64,000 bases of DNA from Larus michahellis (Eukaryota > Chordata > Aves > Charadriiformes > Laridae), in contig NC_133906.1 of NCBI RefSeq assembly GCF_964199755.1, forward strand, positions 2,852,001-2,916,000, given 5' to 3'. Of this stretch, positions 48,614-59,171 are shown piece after piece. Numbering within the stretch: position 1 is the stretch's first letter; the number at the start of each line of letters is the position of its first letter. Under the pieces are notes generated by a model. It made no database searches. It was not told the DNA's origin and worked only from the letters and a program-made list of their open reading frames with translations. The translations under genes were made by a program, and so were the position numbers.

Positions 48614-49187
48614 CGGTCCTCAGCCAGGGACGTACCCGCATGGCATGTCCCTTCCCAAGCAGCCAGGCTTTAACCCCAAAGTCAGCGTCACCCCAGCACA
48701 GGAGAGACCCCCCCTGCCCGCGGCTGAGCTGGTGAAGTGCCGAGGGGCAACGGGCATCGGCTGGACCTCACCGGCTCCTCATGGGAATGGGGAGAAAAAG
48801 AGTATTTTCTGCTGTGAGCACCTGCCAGCCCCAGGGGCGGCTGAGTCACAGGCCCCGGTCAGCGAGGGGATCAGATGTGCGGCCTCCCCTTTCTCCCGTA
48901 CTGCTGGTCCCGTCCCAAAGGCGACCCGGGCTGGATGGCACAGGGGAACGATGGCCCAGCCACCGCCAGCCCCCCGCAGCCACAGCTGCGGCACGGACGC
49001 CCTAAAATAGTGGTAAAATGCTGAGACGGCATTAAATCCTGCATATTCATCCCATCTTTGTGTAGTCTGTAAAGGGAGGGATGCGAGGGGCTGTAGTCCG
49101 TCTGTCTGTCCTGGAGCGCCCACTGGATGAACCCCTGGTCTCCAGGGGCAGGAGGGGGACTCTGTGGTCGACTCTGTGATCCTTAAA
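48614..49187 (+). other. PROB1: PROB1 3' untranslated region
   Basis: Follows the PROB1 stop. The ATTAAA at about 49031 is the only good polyadenylation signal, giving a 3'UTR of about 430-450 bases. Confidence 0.65.
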
Positions 49188-49420
49188 CCCCAGCCCTGAG
49201 CCCCAAAACCCAGCCCTTGAACCCCAGTCCTGAGCCCGGAGTCCCCATTTCTTGAACCCCAAACCCCATTCCCGAACCTGAAACCTCATCCCGGAGCCCC
49301 CAGCCCTGAACCCTAAACTCCAGCCCTGAACCTCAGCCCTGAACCCCAAATCCCAGCCGCGAGCTCCATCCCTGAACCCCAAACCCCAGCCCTGAGCCCC
49401 AAAACCCCACCCCAGCCCAG
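49188..49420. repeat. C-rich degenerate tandem repeat between PROB1 and MZB1
   Basis: Imperfect units of about 12-15 bases around cagccctgaaccccaaa, on the plus strand, beginning about 150 bases after the PROB1 polyadenylation signal. Resembles degenerate CCCTAA-like sequence only loosely; the unit is ccctga(a/g)cccc. Confidence 0.8.
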
Positions 49421-49684
49421 GAGGGTCCACGCCATCCCGGGGAGGATTTGGATCCGGGAGAAGGGGTTGGGCGTTACAGGACTGAATTACACCAAAAACC
49501 TCCCGCGGAGGGAACAGTCGCTCGGGGACACCCCACACCTCCCCGCCCCGAGGCCCCGGGGATGGACGTGGCCGCCTCAGCCGGATGCAGGTGCGTCGGC
49601 CGCGCATCAGCGCTCGCTGGCCGGCCCAGGGGGGTTTATAGCCGCCCCGTGCCTCCGCCCTGGCGCTTTCGGCATCGTGGCAGG

Positions 49685-51280
49685 ATGCAGCCGGTGCTGG
49701 CGGTGTGGCTGGCCCTGAGCCTGCTGGCAGGGACGGGGGCCCAGGACATGTGCGGGGAACCCTCCACCCGCTCCATCTCCGCGCCCCAGCTCAGCCCCGA
49801 GGAGCGGCTCTCACCCCACATGCCCGAGTCCCTGCGCTGCGACGCCTGCCACGCCATCGCCTTCCAGGTGGGGATCGGGGAGGCTGCACCCCGAAAACGG
49901 GGGTGAGAGCCCTCGTGGGGATGCTCTGGCTTGGGGAGATACTGCCGGCTCCCCTGGCGCACCCCACTGATGGCTGCCCCCCCCGGCCGGCACCCCAAAA
50001 AAGCCCTTTGGAGCCAGCGAGCCCCCTTGCGTGGAGCCACCACCCCATGCAAAAGTGTCGGGGCTGCAAGGAAGGGGGTGCGGACCCCATTCCTGCTTGG
50101 GATGAGGGTCACAGGGGGGGGCTGTCACCCTCACCAGCTGGTTTCTGCCTCCTTCGCCCCCCCCCCCAGATCGAGGAGCAGCTGCGCAGGGCGGAGGGGA
50201 AGGTGGGCAGGAAGGCGCTGAGCGAGTCTGACTACGTGGAGGTGCTGGAGAGGAGCTGCTCGCAGGGCTGGGAGAGGTGAGTGGGGTGTCCCCGGGGACG
50301 GGGGTGTCACCAGGGATGGGGTTGTCCCGACAGATGGAGGTGGCCCCATGGATGGGGATGTCCCAAGGGGTGGAAATGTCCCCAGGTGGGGGGAGGCAAC
50401 CCCAGGGAGGGAGATGTCCCCACAGACTGGGCGCGTCCCGAGGGATGGAGGTGTCTGCATGGATGAAGGTGTCCCCAGGGATGGGGGGCGTCCCCATGGA
50501 TGGGGTGTTCCAAGGGATGGAGGTGTCCACAGGGATAGGAGTGTCCTGAGGGATGGAGGTGTCCCCATGGATGGAGGTGTTCCAAAGGATGGAGGTGTCC
50601 ACAGGGATGGGGGTGTTCCAAGGGATGGAGGTGTCCCAAGGGATGGAGGTGTCTCCAGGGAGGCAGGCATCCCCAGGGATGAAGGTGTCCCCAAAGACTG
50701 GGGGTGTCCCCAGGGGCAGGGGTGTCTCCAGGGATGGAGGGTTTTCCTGAGGGACGGAGATGTCCCCAGGGATGGAAGCATCCTGAGGGATGGGGGATGT
50801 CCCCAGGGATGGGGGATGTCCCAAGGGATGGGGGTGTCCCAAGGGATGGAGGTGTCCCCAGGGACAGGGGTGTCCCCAACCCCTGCCTCTCCCCGCAGCT
50901 ACGGTGTGCAGGAGCTGGACGGGGAGAAGCGGCTGGCGGGGCCGGGGCTGCCGAGGCAGGAGCCCATGACCGTGATGGTGACAGGGGGGCCCTGGCCGGG
51001 CAGGTAAGTCGGGGGATGTCGGCAGTGTCGGGGGATGCCGGGCACCGTCCCCTCGCCGCCGTGGCAGGGGGACACTGCGTGACCCTCTCCGGCTCCTTGC
51101 AGGCTGTCCAAGATGTGCCACGGCTACGTGGGCGAGCAGGGGGAGGCGCAGATCTACGGGGCTCACCGGCGGGGCCCGGCCGCGCTGCGGGAGCTGCTCT
51201 GCCACGGGGACAAGGGGCCCTGCGCCGGCGGCAAGGCCGGGGGGCCGTCCCCGCCCAAGGCGCTGCAGAACGAGCTGTAG
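49685..51280 (+). CDS. MZB1: MZB1 (pERp1), ER cochaperone of antibody-secreting cells
   Basis: ER-resident saposin-like protein that in mammals helps IgM/IgA assembly and works with GRP94 in plasma and marginal-zone B cells. Four exons join in phase: 49685-49867, 50170-50276, 50899-51003 and 51103-51280, giving 190 residues (human about 189). There is an N-terminal signal peptide (MQPVLAVWLALSLLAGTGAQ). The conserved pieces are LRCDACHAIAFQ with a CxxC pair, SDYVEVLERSCSQGW, MTVMVTGGPWPGRLSKMC and a last pair of cysteines. The C terminus is QNEL where the human protein ends REEL, a KDEL-like retrieval signal. A TATA-like tttata lies near 49635, about 50 bases before the ATG. An ATTAAA signal sits near 51576. 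Intron 2 is filled by a minisatellite (separate entry). The downstream neighbour SLC23A1 begins only 483 bp after the stop. Confidence 0.95.
50281..50885. repeat. GC-rich minisatellite filling MZB1 intron 2
   Basis: Imperfect tandem units of about 15-24 bases built on gggatggaggtgtccccagg, occupying almost the whole intron between exons ending at 50276 and starting at 50899. It produces long spurious open frames on both strands. The plus strand is rich in GG runs spaced 4-8 bases apart. Confidence 0.9.
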
Positions 51281-51569
51281 CCCCGGCGCAGTTAATGCTT
51301 AATGCCCCAGCGACCTTCGGAGCCGACTTCGTCCCCAGCGAGAGCCGACACGTGCCGCAAGGTGGGCGCCTTCCCAGCGTCACCCGTCACCGCCATCACG
51401 ACCGTCCCTCGACGCCCAGCGCGGCCGTGCCGGGGCGATGCTGGTGGCAGCCGGTGCCCGGCGCCGCCGGACCCCCTGCCCGCCGGGAATTACTCTGTAA
51501 CCCTCTGGCTCTAATGTTTTACCAACGCGGCGCTGGCGGCGGGAGCGCCCCGGTCCCGCCAGCGGTGCC

Positions 51570-51763
51570 AGCCCTAATTAAAGGAGTTAATAGCTGATCC
51601 GTCCCCAAGGCAGCGCTCCCCGGTTTCACAACCGGCAGCCAATGGCCGCCTTCCAGCCTGCCACCCCGCACCGCGGCCCGGCCCGGGTGGTGACTAAAGT
51701 CCTTCCCACGGCCATAAAACCCCCCGTGCGGTGACATCGGTGCCGGGGCCGCATCGCCGGAGG
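51570..51763 (+). promoter_or_regulatory. SLC23A1: MZB1 poly(A) signal and SLC23A1 promoter
   Basis: An ATTAAA (about 51576) for MZB1 sits beside gttaatagctgatc (51587-51600), which carries one good half of an HNF1 site (GTTAAT). Mammalian SLC23A1 is known to be HNF1-alpha dependent in liver, so this could serve SLC23A1. A cataaaa TATA-like box at about 51714 lies 50 bases before the ATG. The promoter call is inference. Confidence 0.45.
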
Positions 51764-54700
51764 ATGGGGACCCGCTCGGGAGACCTGGCTCAGCCCCAGG
51801 TGAAGGCAGCCCCCAACCCTGTCCCCATCCCCATCCCCGTCCCCTCCTCAGCCGTATCCCAGGGCAGCGGGGAGGGAGGCGGGTGGCCAAGGGTACCAAC
51901 CCCAAAGGACGGCCAGCTCGGGGCCGTGATGCCCAGCCGGGGCTGGCAAAGGATGGGGTGAGCCTGGGGACTGCGATGAAGCCCGGGACCAAGGGGACAC
52001 GCCAAGATGCTGCAGTTGGGACTGGCTGTGACATCCTTCCTGTGACATCCTGTGGGATGTTCCGGGCACCCAGCGGCCAGCGGGGATCCCCCTCCAACCT
52101 CCCCTGGGGACAAGCCATCGCGTGGGGACCGGCTGGTTTCGGGGCAGGTGCTGGGTGGGACTGACTGGCCACACGTGCCGAGCGGTGGCCCTCGTGTCCC
52201 CGGGGCAGAGCCCAGCCCCATCCCTATGGGATACCGGGGACAACACTGACCCGGCTCCCGCCTCGCCCTCGCTGCCAGAACGGGAACTCGACTCTTGCCC
52301 CCGTCGGGCCCCCGCATCCCCCGGGGAAGGAGCTGCCGGCGGTGGGCAGGGTGAGTACCGGGACACATCACCCACCCCACGTCCTTCTGTGACCCACCAC
52401 CGGATGGAGACGGGCTGGCCGGGACCTCCCCCCATCCCTGAGGGGGCAGGGGGTCCCATGGGGCGGTCTGTGCCACCCGTGGGGACGGTGTGGGGTGTGT
52501 CCCGCCCCCCCCTCCCCCCAGCCCCAGCCCCCTGGGGTGAGCCGGGGCTGAGCTGCGCCCCCCTGCCCGCCAGGACCCCGGGGCGGCCACCGGGCCCCCC
52601 CGGCGGGAGGTGGACATGCTCTACAGGATCGAGGATGTGCCCCCCTGGTACCTCTGCATCCTCCTCGGCTTCCAGGTACGGCCTGGAAGGGGGGTACCCC
52701 CATCGGCGGAGCCCGAGACCCCCCCCCTCCCTGCCGTGTGGGGCACCCCACAGCACCCTATTCCTGCTGAGCCCCCCCCCCCTCTCCCCTGCCCACCGCA
52801 TCGCCCCCCAGCACTACCTGACCTGCTTCAGCGGCACCATCGCCGTCCCCTTCCTGCTGGCCGAGAGCCTGTGCGTGGGCAAGGACCAGCTCACCGTCAG
52901 CTACCTCATCGGCACCATCTTCACCTGCGTCGGCATCACCACCCTCATCCAGACCACCGTGGGCATCAGGTAGAGCCGCGGCCCCAGCGGGGATGGCCCC
53001 CCCTGCCCGTCCCCAGGCCGCGGGCGCAGGCGTCCCCTCTCGTCCCCCCCCCAGGCTGCCCCTCTTCCAGGCGAGCGCGCTGGCCTTCCTCATCCCCGCC
53101 AAGTCCATCCTAGCCCTGGAGAAGTGGCGATGCCCACCTGAAGGTGAGGACCTTCGGGGGTGCCGGGGGGGGTCTCCAGGTGCTCCCCCCACCCCACCCC
53201 ACCCCAGGGACCACCTCACCCCCCTCCATCCCCAGAGCAGATCTACGGCAACTGGACGCTGCCGCTCAACACCTCCCACATCTGGCAGCCCCGCATGCGA
53301 GAGGTACAACCCGCCGCCATCCCCGCGGGACCCCAAAATCCCCGGCGGGGTGCTGACACCCCCCCTCCTTCCCCCTCCTGTTTCTCCCCCCTCCTCCCTT
53401 CCTCCATGCTCTGCAGATCCAGGGGGCCATCGTGGTGTCCAGCCTGGTGGAGGTGGCCATCGGGCTGCTGGGGCTCCCCGGGGCGCTGCTCAGCTACATC
53501 GGGCCGCTGACTGTCACCCCCACCGTCTCCCTCATCGGCCTCTCCGTCTTCCAGGCGGCCGGCGAGCGGGCCGGCTCCCACTGGGGCATCGCCGCGCTGT
53601 ACGGCACGGGGACGGGGGGACAAGGCTCCCCATGGAGCCAGCAGCATGAGGGCGTGAGGGACCTCATCTTTCCCTCTCCCACCCCGACCCAGGACCATCT
53701 TCCTGATCATCCTGTTTGCCCAGTACCTGCGGAACATCACCATTTGCCTGCCCGGCTACCGGCGGGGCAGAGGCTTTGTCCTGCTCCGCGTCCAGATCTT
53801 CAAGTTGTTCCCGGTAGGGATTGACCAAGAGCTCATGGGTCCTGGCTGGGGAGGGGGTGAGGGGGCTATGGGGGGGTGGGGGTGTCCCCAAAATCCCCCC
53901 TTTCTCCACGTGTGGGTTTGCAAGCGATGTGGGGGTGCGTCTCCGGCTCCGCAGATCATCATGGCCATCATGGTGGTGTGGCTGCTCTGCTACGTGCTGA
54001 CGCGCACCGGCGTCTTCCCCAGCCAGCCCGAGGAGTACGGCTACAAGGCCCGGACGGACGCCCGGGGGGAGATCCTCTCCGTGGCACCCTGGTTCCGCGT
54101 CCCCTACCCCTGTGAGTGCCTGGCAGCCCTGCGGCGTGCAGGTCCCCCCCGGCCCCTTCGCCGTGGGGGGGTGCAGGGACCTGGCGCAGCATCACCGGGG
54201 CTGGGGAGCCCCTCAGGGTCCCAAAACGTCACCGTGAGCACCGGGGGCGGCCGGGTCCCGGGGTTCTCCCCACCCTGACACCCTGCTCTGTCCCCCCCGG
54301 GCAGGCCAGTGGGGTCTGCCCACGGTGACCTCGGCGGCCGTGCTGGGCATGTTCAGCGCCACGCTGGCGGGCATCATCGAGTCCATCGGGGACTACTACT
54401 CCTGCGCCCGGCTGGCCGGAGCCCCCCCGCCCCCCGTGCACGCCATTAACAGGTACGTCCAGCTGGCCCTGCCGGTCCCCTGCCCGCGCCGTGGCATCCC
54501 CAGGGTGTCGGGGACCAGCCGCTCCGGTTGTTCCCCAGGGGCATTTTCACCGAAGGCGTCTCCTGCATCATCGCGGGGCTGCTGGGAACCGGCAACGGCT
54601 CCACCTCCTCCAGCCCCAACATCGGCGTCCTGGGCATCACCAAGGTACCGGGGCAGGGGAGGGGTCCCGGCTCATCGCTGGGGGGGGATGGATGGAGGGA

Positions 54701-55844
54701 TGGATGGATGGATGGATGGATGGATGGATGGATGGATGGATGGATGCCATCACCCCGTCTCTCCGTGCAGGTGGGGAGCAGGAGGGTGATCCAGTACGGG
54801 GCCGGCATCATGCTCATCTTGGGGACCATCGGCAAGTTCACGGCGCTCTTCGCCTCCCTGCCCGACCCCATCCTCGGCGGCATGTTCTGCACCTTATTCG
54901 GTAACCTCGGCACATCAGGCCCCGCCACCATCAGCCCCCGAGGGATGCGGGGCCGGGGGGGCGTTGTGAGGGGTTGGGGCTGGGTTTGAAGGCCCTTGGC
55001 TGCCTCTGTGGGCGTCCCAGCCTGCCCGCAACCCGGCCACCGTCTCTGCTGGCAGGCATGATCACGGCCGTCGGCCTCTCCAACCTGCAGTTCGTCGACA
55101 TGAACTCCTCCCGCAACCTCTTCGTGCTGGGCTTCGCCATGTTTTTCGGGCTGACGCTGCCGAACTACCTGGATTCCCACCCCAAGGCCATTAACACAGG
55201 TACCCGCCCGCCACCAAAAGCCCCGATTCGGAGCGTTTAGGGAGAGAGGTGGGCAGATCTCGCCGGAGCTTGCCCACCCCGGGTAAGCAACGATTAATTA
55301 AGCGAATCCGGCTTATCGCAGCGCGCCCCGGCTCAGTCCCCGCGCTCTCGCAGGTGTCCCCGAGCTGGACCAGATACTGACGGTGCTGCTGACGACGGAG
55401 ATGTTCGTCGGGGGGACCATCGCCTTCGTCCTGGACAACACCATCCCGGGTAATCCATCACACGGAGCCGGTGGGGAGGAGGCTGGGGGTTTTGGAGGCA
55501 GATTTATGCCGCTTTAGAGCTGCCGGCGGGGATGACGGGGCGAGGGGGGTGGTGTTGGGCTGGGGACAGGCAGGGGACGGGGTGTCTCTGCGGCAGGGAC
55601 GGCAGAGGAGCGCGGGCTGGTGCAGTGGAAGGCGGGCGCACACTCGGACAGCGCGGCCAGCGCCAGCCTGAGGAGCTACGACTTCCCCTTCGGGATGCGG
55701 GCGGTGAGGAGGAGCCGGTGGCTGAAGCGCGTGCCCATCTGCCCCGTCTTCACCGGGTTTAAGGCCCGGGCGAGGGACGACGGCACGGCGGCGGTGGCCA
55801 CAGAGGGCACCGCGGACGGGCTCTCCGTGTGCACGAAGATCTGA
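51764..55844 (+). CDS. SLC23A1: SLC23A1 (SVCT1), sodium-dependent vitamin C transporter
   Basis: Plasma-membrane Na+/L-ascorbate cotransporter of the nucleobase-ascorbate transporter (NAT/NCS2) family, epithelial in mammals. Fifteen exons join in phase: 51764-51799, 52279-52350, 52574-52675, 52812-52969, 53055-53143, 53236-53303, 53417-53598, 53693-53813, 53955-54111, 54305-54452, 54539-54644, 54771-54900, 55056-55199, 55354-55449 and 55597-55844, giving 618 residues (human about 598). The QH motif of helix 1 (GFQHYLTCF) spans the exon 3/4 junction. Two N-glycosylation sites (NWT, NTS) lie in the same loop as in SVCT1. The NAT signature [10 protein letters not shown] is at about 404-413. The C terminus SVCTKI resembles the human SVCTKV and fits a class I PDZ ligand. 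The first two exons (36 residues, disordered) are inferred only from open phase and splice sites; from exon 3 on the match is unmistakable. A cataaaa box near 51714 fits a start of transcription just before the ATG; AATAAA is near 56275. Confidence 0.95.
54684..54745. repeat. (GGAT)n microsatellite in SLC23A1 intron 11
   Basis: About 14 near-perfect GGAT units inside a 126-bp intron. The tract ends about 25 bases before the acceptor of the exon at 54771, so it lies over the region where the branch point should be. Confidence 0.95.
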
Positions 55845-56300
55845 GCCAAGGGAGGGCTCGTGCCCCGGCGCCGGGGAAGCCGAGCCGAGCTCCGGCGGGT
55901 GCCGCTGGGGTTTGCTGGCGGCCGACAAGCCCAAAGGCGAAGGCGTCTGGTGGTGTCCCGACACCGGGTAGGGAAACTCGGAGTTGCCTTTTGGGGACAT
56001 CCCCAGCTCCTGGGGTGCCTGCCCGGGGACCACCCCCCCCCCGTCATTGCTCCACCTCAAGCTTTAGCTGGTCAAGACTCCTTCAGCCCTTGCTGAAGCT
56101 CATTAGCCACTTGCTGAAGCTCATTAGCCACCATCGGAGCCAGCCAGAGCCCCCAGAGTTTTCACCCCGTGCCCTCGGCTTGGGCAGGGCTACCCGGCGG
56201 CTGAAGCGGGGGCTCTGTGCGGGGTACAGTCTCCAGCCCGGCGTTAGGATGCCTAATTTCAGATCATCCATTAAAAATAAAATGCAAAATTCAAGCTCAC
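55845..56300 (+). other. SLC23A1: SLC23A1 3' untranslated region
   Basis: Follows the stop and runs to an AATAAA at about 56275 (ttaaaaataaaatgc). Contains a perfect tandem duplication of a 22-base unit (ttgctgaagctcattagcca) at about 56089-56131. Confidence 0.7.
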
Positions 56301-58044
56301 TTGCCCTACCGAGTGTCTTTGCCGCATCCTGCGGCGCTCCCTCGTCCCTCCGGCGCTGCGAAGGCTCTGGCAGTTTTCCACGCTCCATCCCAGGCCGCCC
56401 AGCGCGGAGACATGCCGGGTTTCACCCAGCCCCGGGGCCCCCAGAGAGGTGGGCCAGGACAAGCCCCTGGCAAACCCGTCCTGCTTTCGGGAGCACCGGA
56501 GAGCCGGCTCCATCCCGGACACCCCAGACTCACGGAGCCGGTGGGTTTCCAGGCAGCCGGTGGCCTCGTTGGTGACAGCGAAGCCCGTTTCTGGGCTTTT
56601 TTGTTCAGCACCAAAATGCCAAAGTTGAAGCCAGCATCGCGTGACCCTGTCACAGTGTGTCCCCACTGTCGTGGTGGCACGGCCACGCTCTCGCTCCCCG
56701 GCCCGGGCAGGAGCACAGAAGGGAGAAATCCAGCGTGTCGGGACAAAGAGAGTTCAGGAAGTGAAGAGGGGGGAAAAAAAATAACCACCCAAAATCCCCA
56801 AGTGATGCGAACGCCATCGCTCGCCACCTCCCACAAGCTCAGCGATGCCCAGCCGGGCTCTGAGCAAAGAGCCCCCTCTCTGCCTCCGCTGCCCCAGTCC
56901 TGCTGCCGACCCCCACGTCCCAGGGTGCCCAACACCCTTTCGGTCGGCCGGGTCCCCTCCCGGCTTCTCGCCCACCTCGCTGGGGCAGGAGCAAGAGGAC
57001 GAGGGATCCCCGCCGCTGTGCCGGGGCGGTCCAGCAGCCGAAACGCCGCTGTGCTGCCGTCAGAGCCCGAAGGCACGGGCTGGGAGGGAGAACGACGGCT
57101 CCGTCCCAGCAGAGACCACGGGGGAGTTCCCTCCCCCCCGCAGTGAATCTGCCCCCGCCGTAGCGCTGCGATACGGCGGGGAAAAAACCAAAGCACGGGA
57201 CCGGCGGCAGGGCTGGCTGTTCCACGACCCAGTCGCCAATCAGCCCCAGCTAATTGCACCCGGGCTCCGACACCAACGAGCAGGCGCTGCCAGCCGTGCC
57301 GGGGCTCTCCGGAGAAACTCCCACCCCCGGCTAAAAATAAGCCGGGGGACGGTAGCCTGTTCTTTCCTGACCTTCTGCCTTTAGATGCCGGAGTCCAAAC
57401 TATTTCCAAGTCAGTGGAAGCGCCAGGATGGTTTTGCTGTTTCTAGGAAGGGCAGCAGACCCCAGGTGAGGGCGGGGGGGGGTTAATTGCAATTAGCATT
57501 TCGCAGAACACCAGCAAAACGAGATGGTCTGAGCAACCTCCTCCCAGAGGTTCCTTCGCCCGGAGCAAGACCCTGTGGTTTCGCTGGAGGCCAACACCTG
57601 CACAGAGGTTTCGTCTTGCTCTTCCCCCTCCTGAAGCGCTGCATCGTTTCCCAAGTGTTTCCATTCGCTTTAATCAGAGGCCGATTAATTGAAGCGAGAG
57701 CGGATCAGACTCGTACAGGAGCCTCTGGCAGCGCTCCCGGGACCCGGAGCAGCCCAGCTCCACCAGCACCGTGCCAAGGGCACACGCTAGGCAGGGCTTG
57801 ATCTAATGCCATCAGCTGTTAACGAGGACCGACGTGGGATTAGCGGCAGTGAGAAGGGAGGAAAATATGCCCAGGCCAGCGCGGAAAGCGGGAGGAAAGA
57901 GCCGAGTCCAACCTCACATGAGGATTTCGGGCTGTCGTCTCCCAAACAGCCTTAAGGGCCCCGTATCCAGAGCGTCATCCCCGTCCCCCGCAGGCTGCCG
58001 AGCCAGCTTCCCTGGGAGACGCGTATTCACGAGACGGCCACCAC
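56301..58044. other. CpG-rich intergenic block between two convergent genes
   Basis: No exon recognised. GC- and CpG-rich from about 56.3 to 57.4 kb, with two perfect short inverted repeats: 57153-57162 with 57172-57181 (10-bp arms), and ccccggct/agccgggg around ctaaaaataa at 57325-57347. The 367-codon minus-strand frame (56306-57409) has no domain and biased composition, and is taken as chance. Confidence 0.5.
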
Positions 58045-59171
58045 CATCAGTTCTACTATTATTTATTTTTTTAAATATTTTTGAAAAAATATAATTTTTT
58101 TACAATATTTTCAACTTAAACACTATTCACACTGAACACGTATGGCAGCTTAACCTACCCGAATATGAAGTTTAAGAAGCCAAAACTGTTCTAGCTTTAT
58201 TAAAAGAAAAAAAAACAAAAACAAAACAAAACAAAAAAAAACCCAACGAAAAGTCGTTGTGCTGTAGACTATCGTGTAGTGATGATTAAACAAAGCAAGG
58301 GAAAAGCACCACTCAAATCACTAATGCTAGGGGTTTTTCCTTGGTTAAATCCAGCTATAATAAAGTCGTACGCTTAAAGTTACATAGGCAGCGCTATGTA
58401 TCCGGGGTTCTTGGAAGAAACTTGGGATGAAAACTCCCGTCTCCTTTAACGTCATTCCGGAAGCGAAACGTTTCTAACATGATAACACACCGCAAAGCAC
58501 AGGGCATTTTCTTCCTTCCGATCGCTGGGTTGTTAGTTGGGTAGCTGAGATCTACGACTCTGGACAGGTCTGTAAAATTTCTGTTAAAGCTCACGTCGTT
58601 TTTAAAAGGAGCATGAAGTTGTGTTTGGTTTTTTGTTGGTTTTGTTGGTTTGTTTTTTTTTTTTTAAGGGGAAAAAAATTAGCGTTAGTAACAATACTGA
58701 TACTTCAAAGGAAAGTTAGCTAATCTGCATAACAATCAGATCTCCTCGCTTTCATTTTTATTTTTTTTTTTTTTTTAAGTTAAGGCATTATCAGGTGCAA
58801 ACTAGCGCCAGTTCACACACCTTTAGTTAAAAACAGACCATCCATAGCAAATTCCAAGTCCTGTTTAAAAAGACAAGAGTCTGCAGAAGGTTTTATAAAC
58901 GTGGTACTTTGTCTCAACTTGACTGGTGCTTCTTACCTCACCCTCTCCTTCCCAGAGAGCCAGGGCCCAATTATGGTTCCATTAAACTTTTGACAGATTT
59001 ACTTAATAACAGTCTCAGCACTTTTATTGAGCATGCAAGACTAACAAAACTTTGGCAATGCATAAGTGTAACACAGTGACAAGAAGAGAGAGCTTTTACA
59101 ATTAAATCTTCTAATACTGGCTTCACAGTGTGGAAATTGTGCTACATCCACCAAGAGAGGGCCCAGTCTAC
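58045..59171 (-). other. PAIP2: PAIP2 3' untranslated region
   Basis: AT-rich stretch of about 1.1 kb following the PAIP2 stop on the minus strand. Minus-strand AATAAA signals, read as tttatt on the plus strand, lie at about 58197-58202 and 58072-58077, so transcripts may end near 58.17 and 58.05 kb. Long A and T runs are seen at 58205-58250 and 58640-58775. No coding exon is visible. The exact polyadenylation sites are inferred from the signals only. Confidence 0.7.

Noticed and set aside
49811-51205. 464- and 358-codon minus-strand open frames across MZB1
   Set aside because: They run through the intron 2 minisatellite and read as simple repeats (GTPPSLGTP, HLHPLGH); MZB1 exons on the plus strand explain the locus.
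56306-57409. 367-codon minus-strand open frame between SLC23A1 and PAIP2
   Set aside because: CpG-rich composition keeps stops rare; no recognisable motif, no splice structure and no family resemblance.
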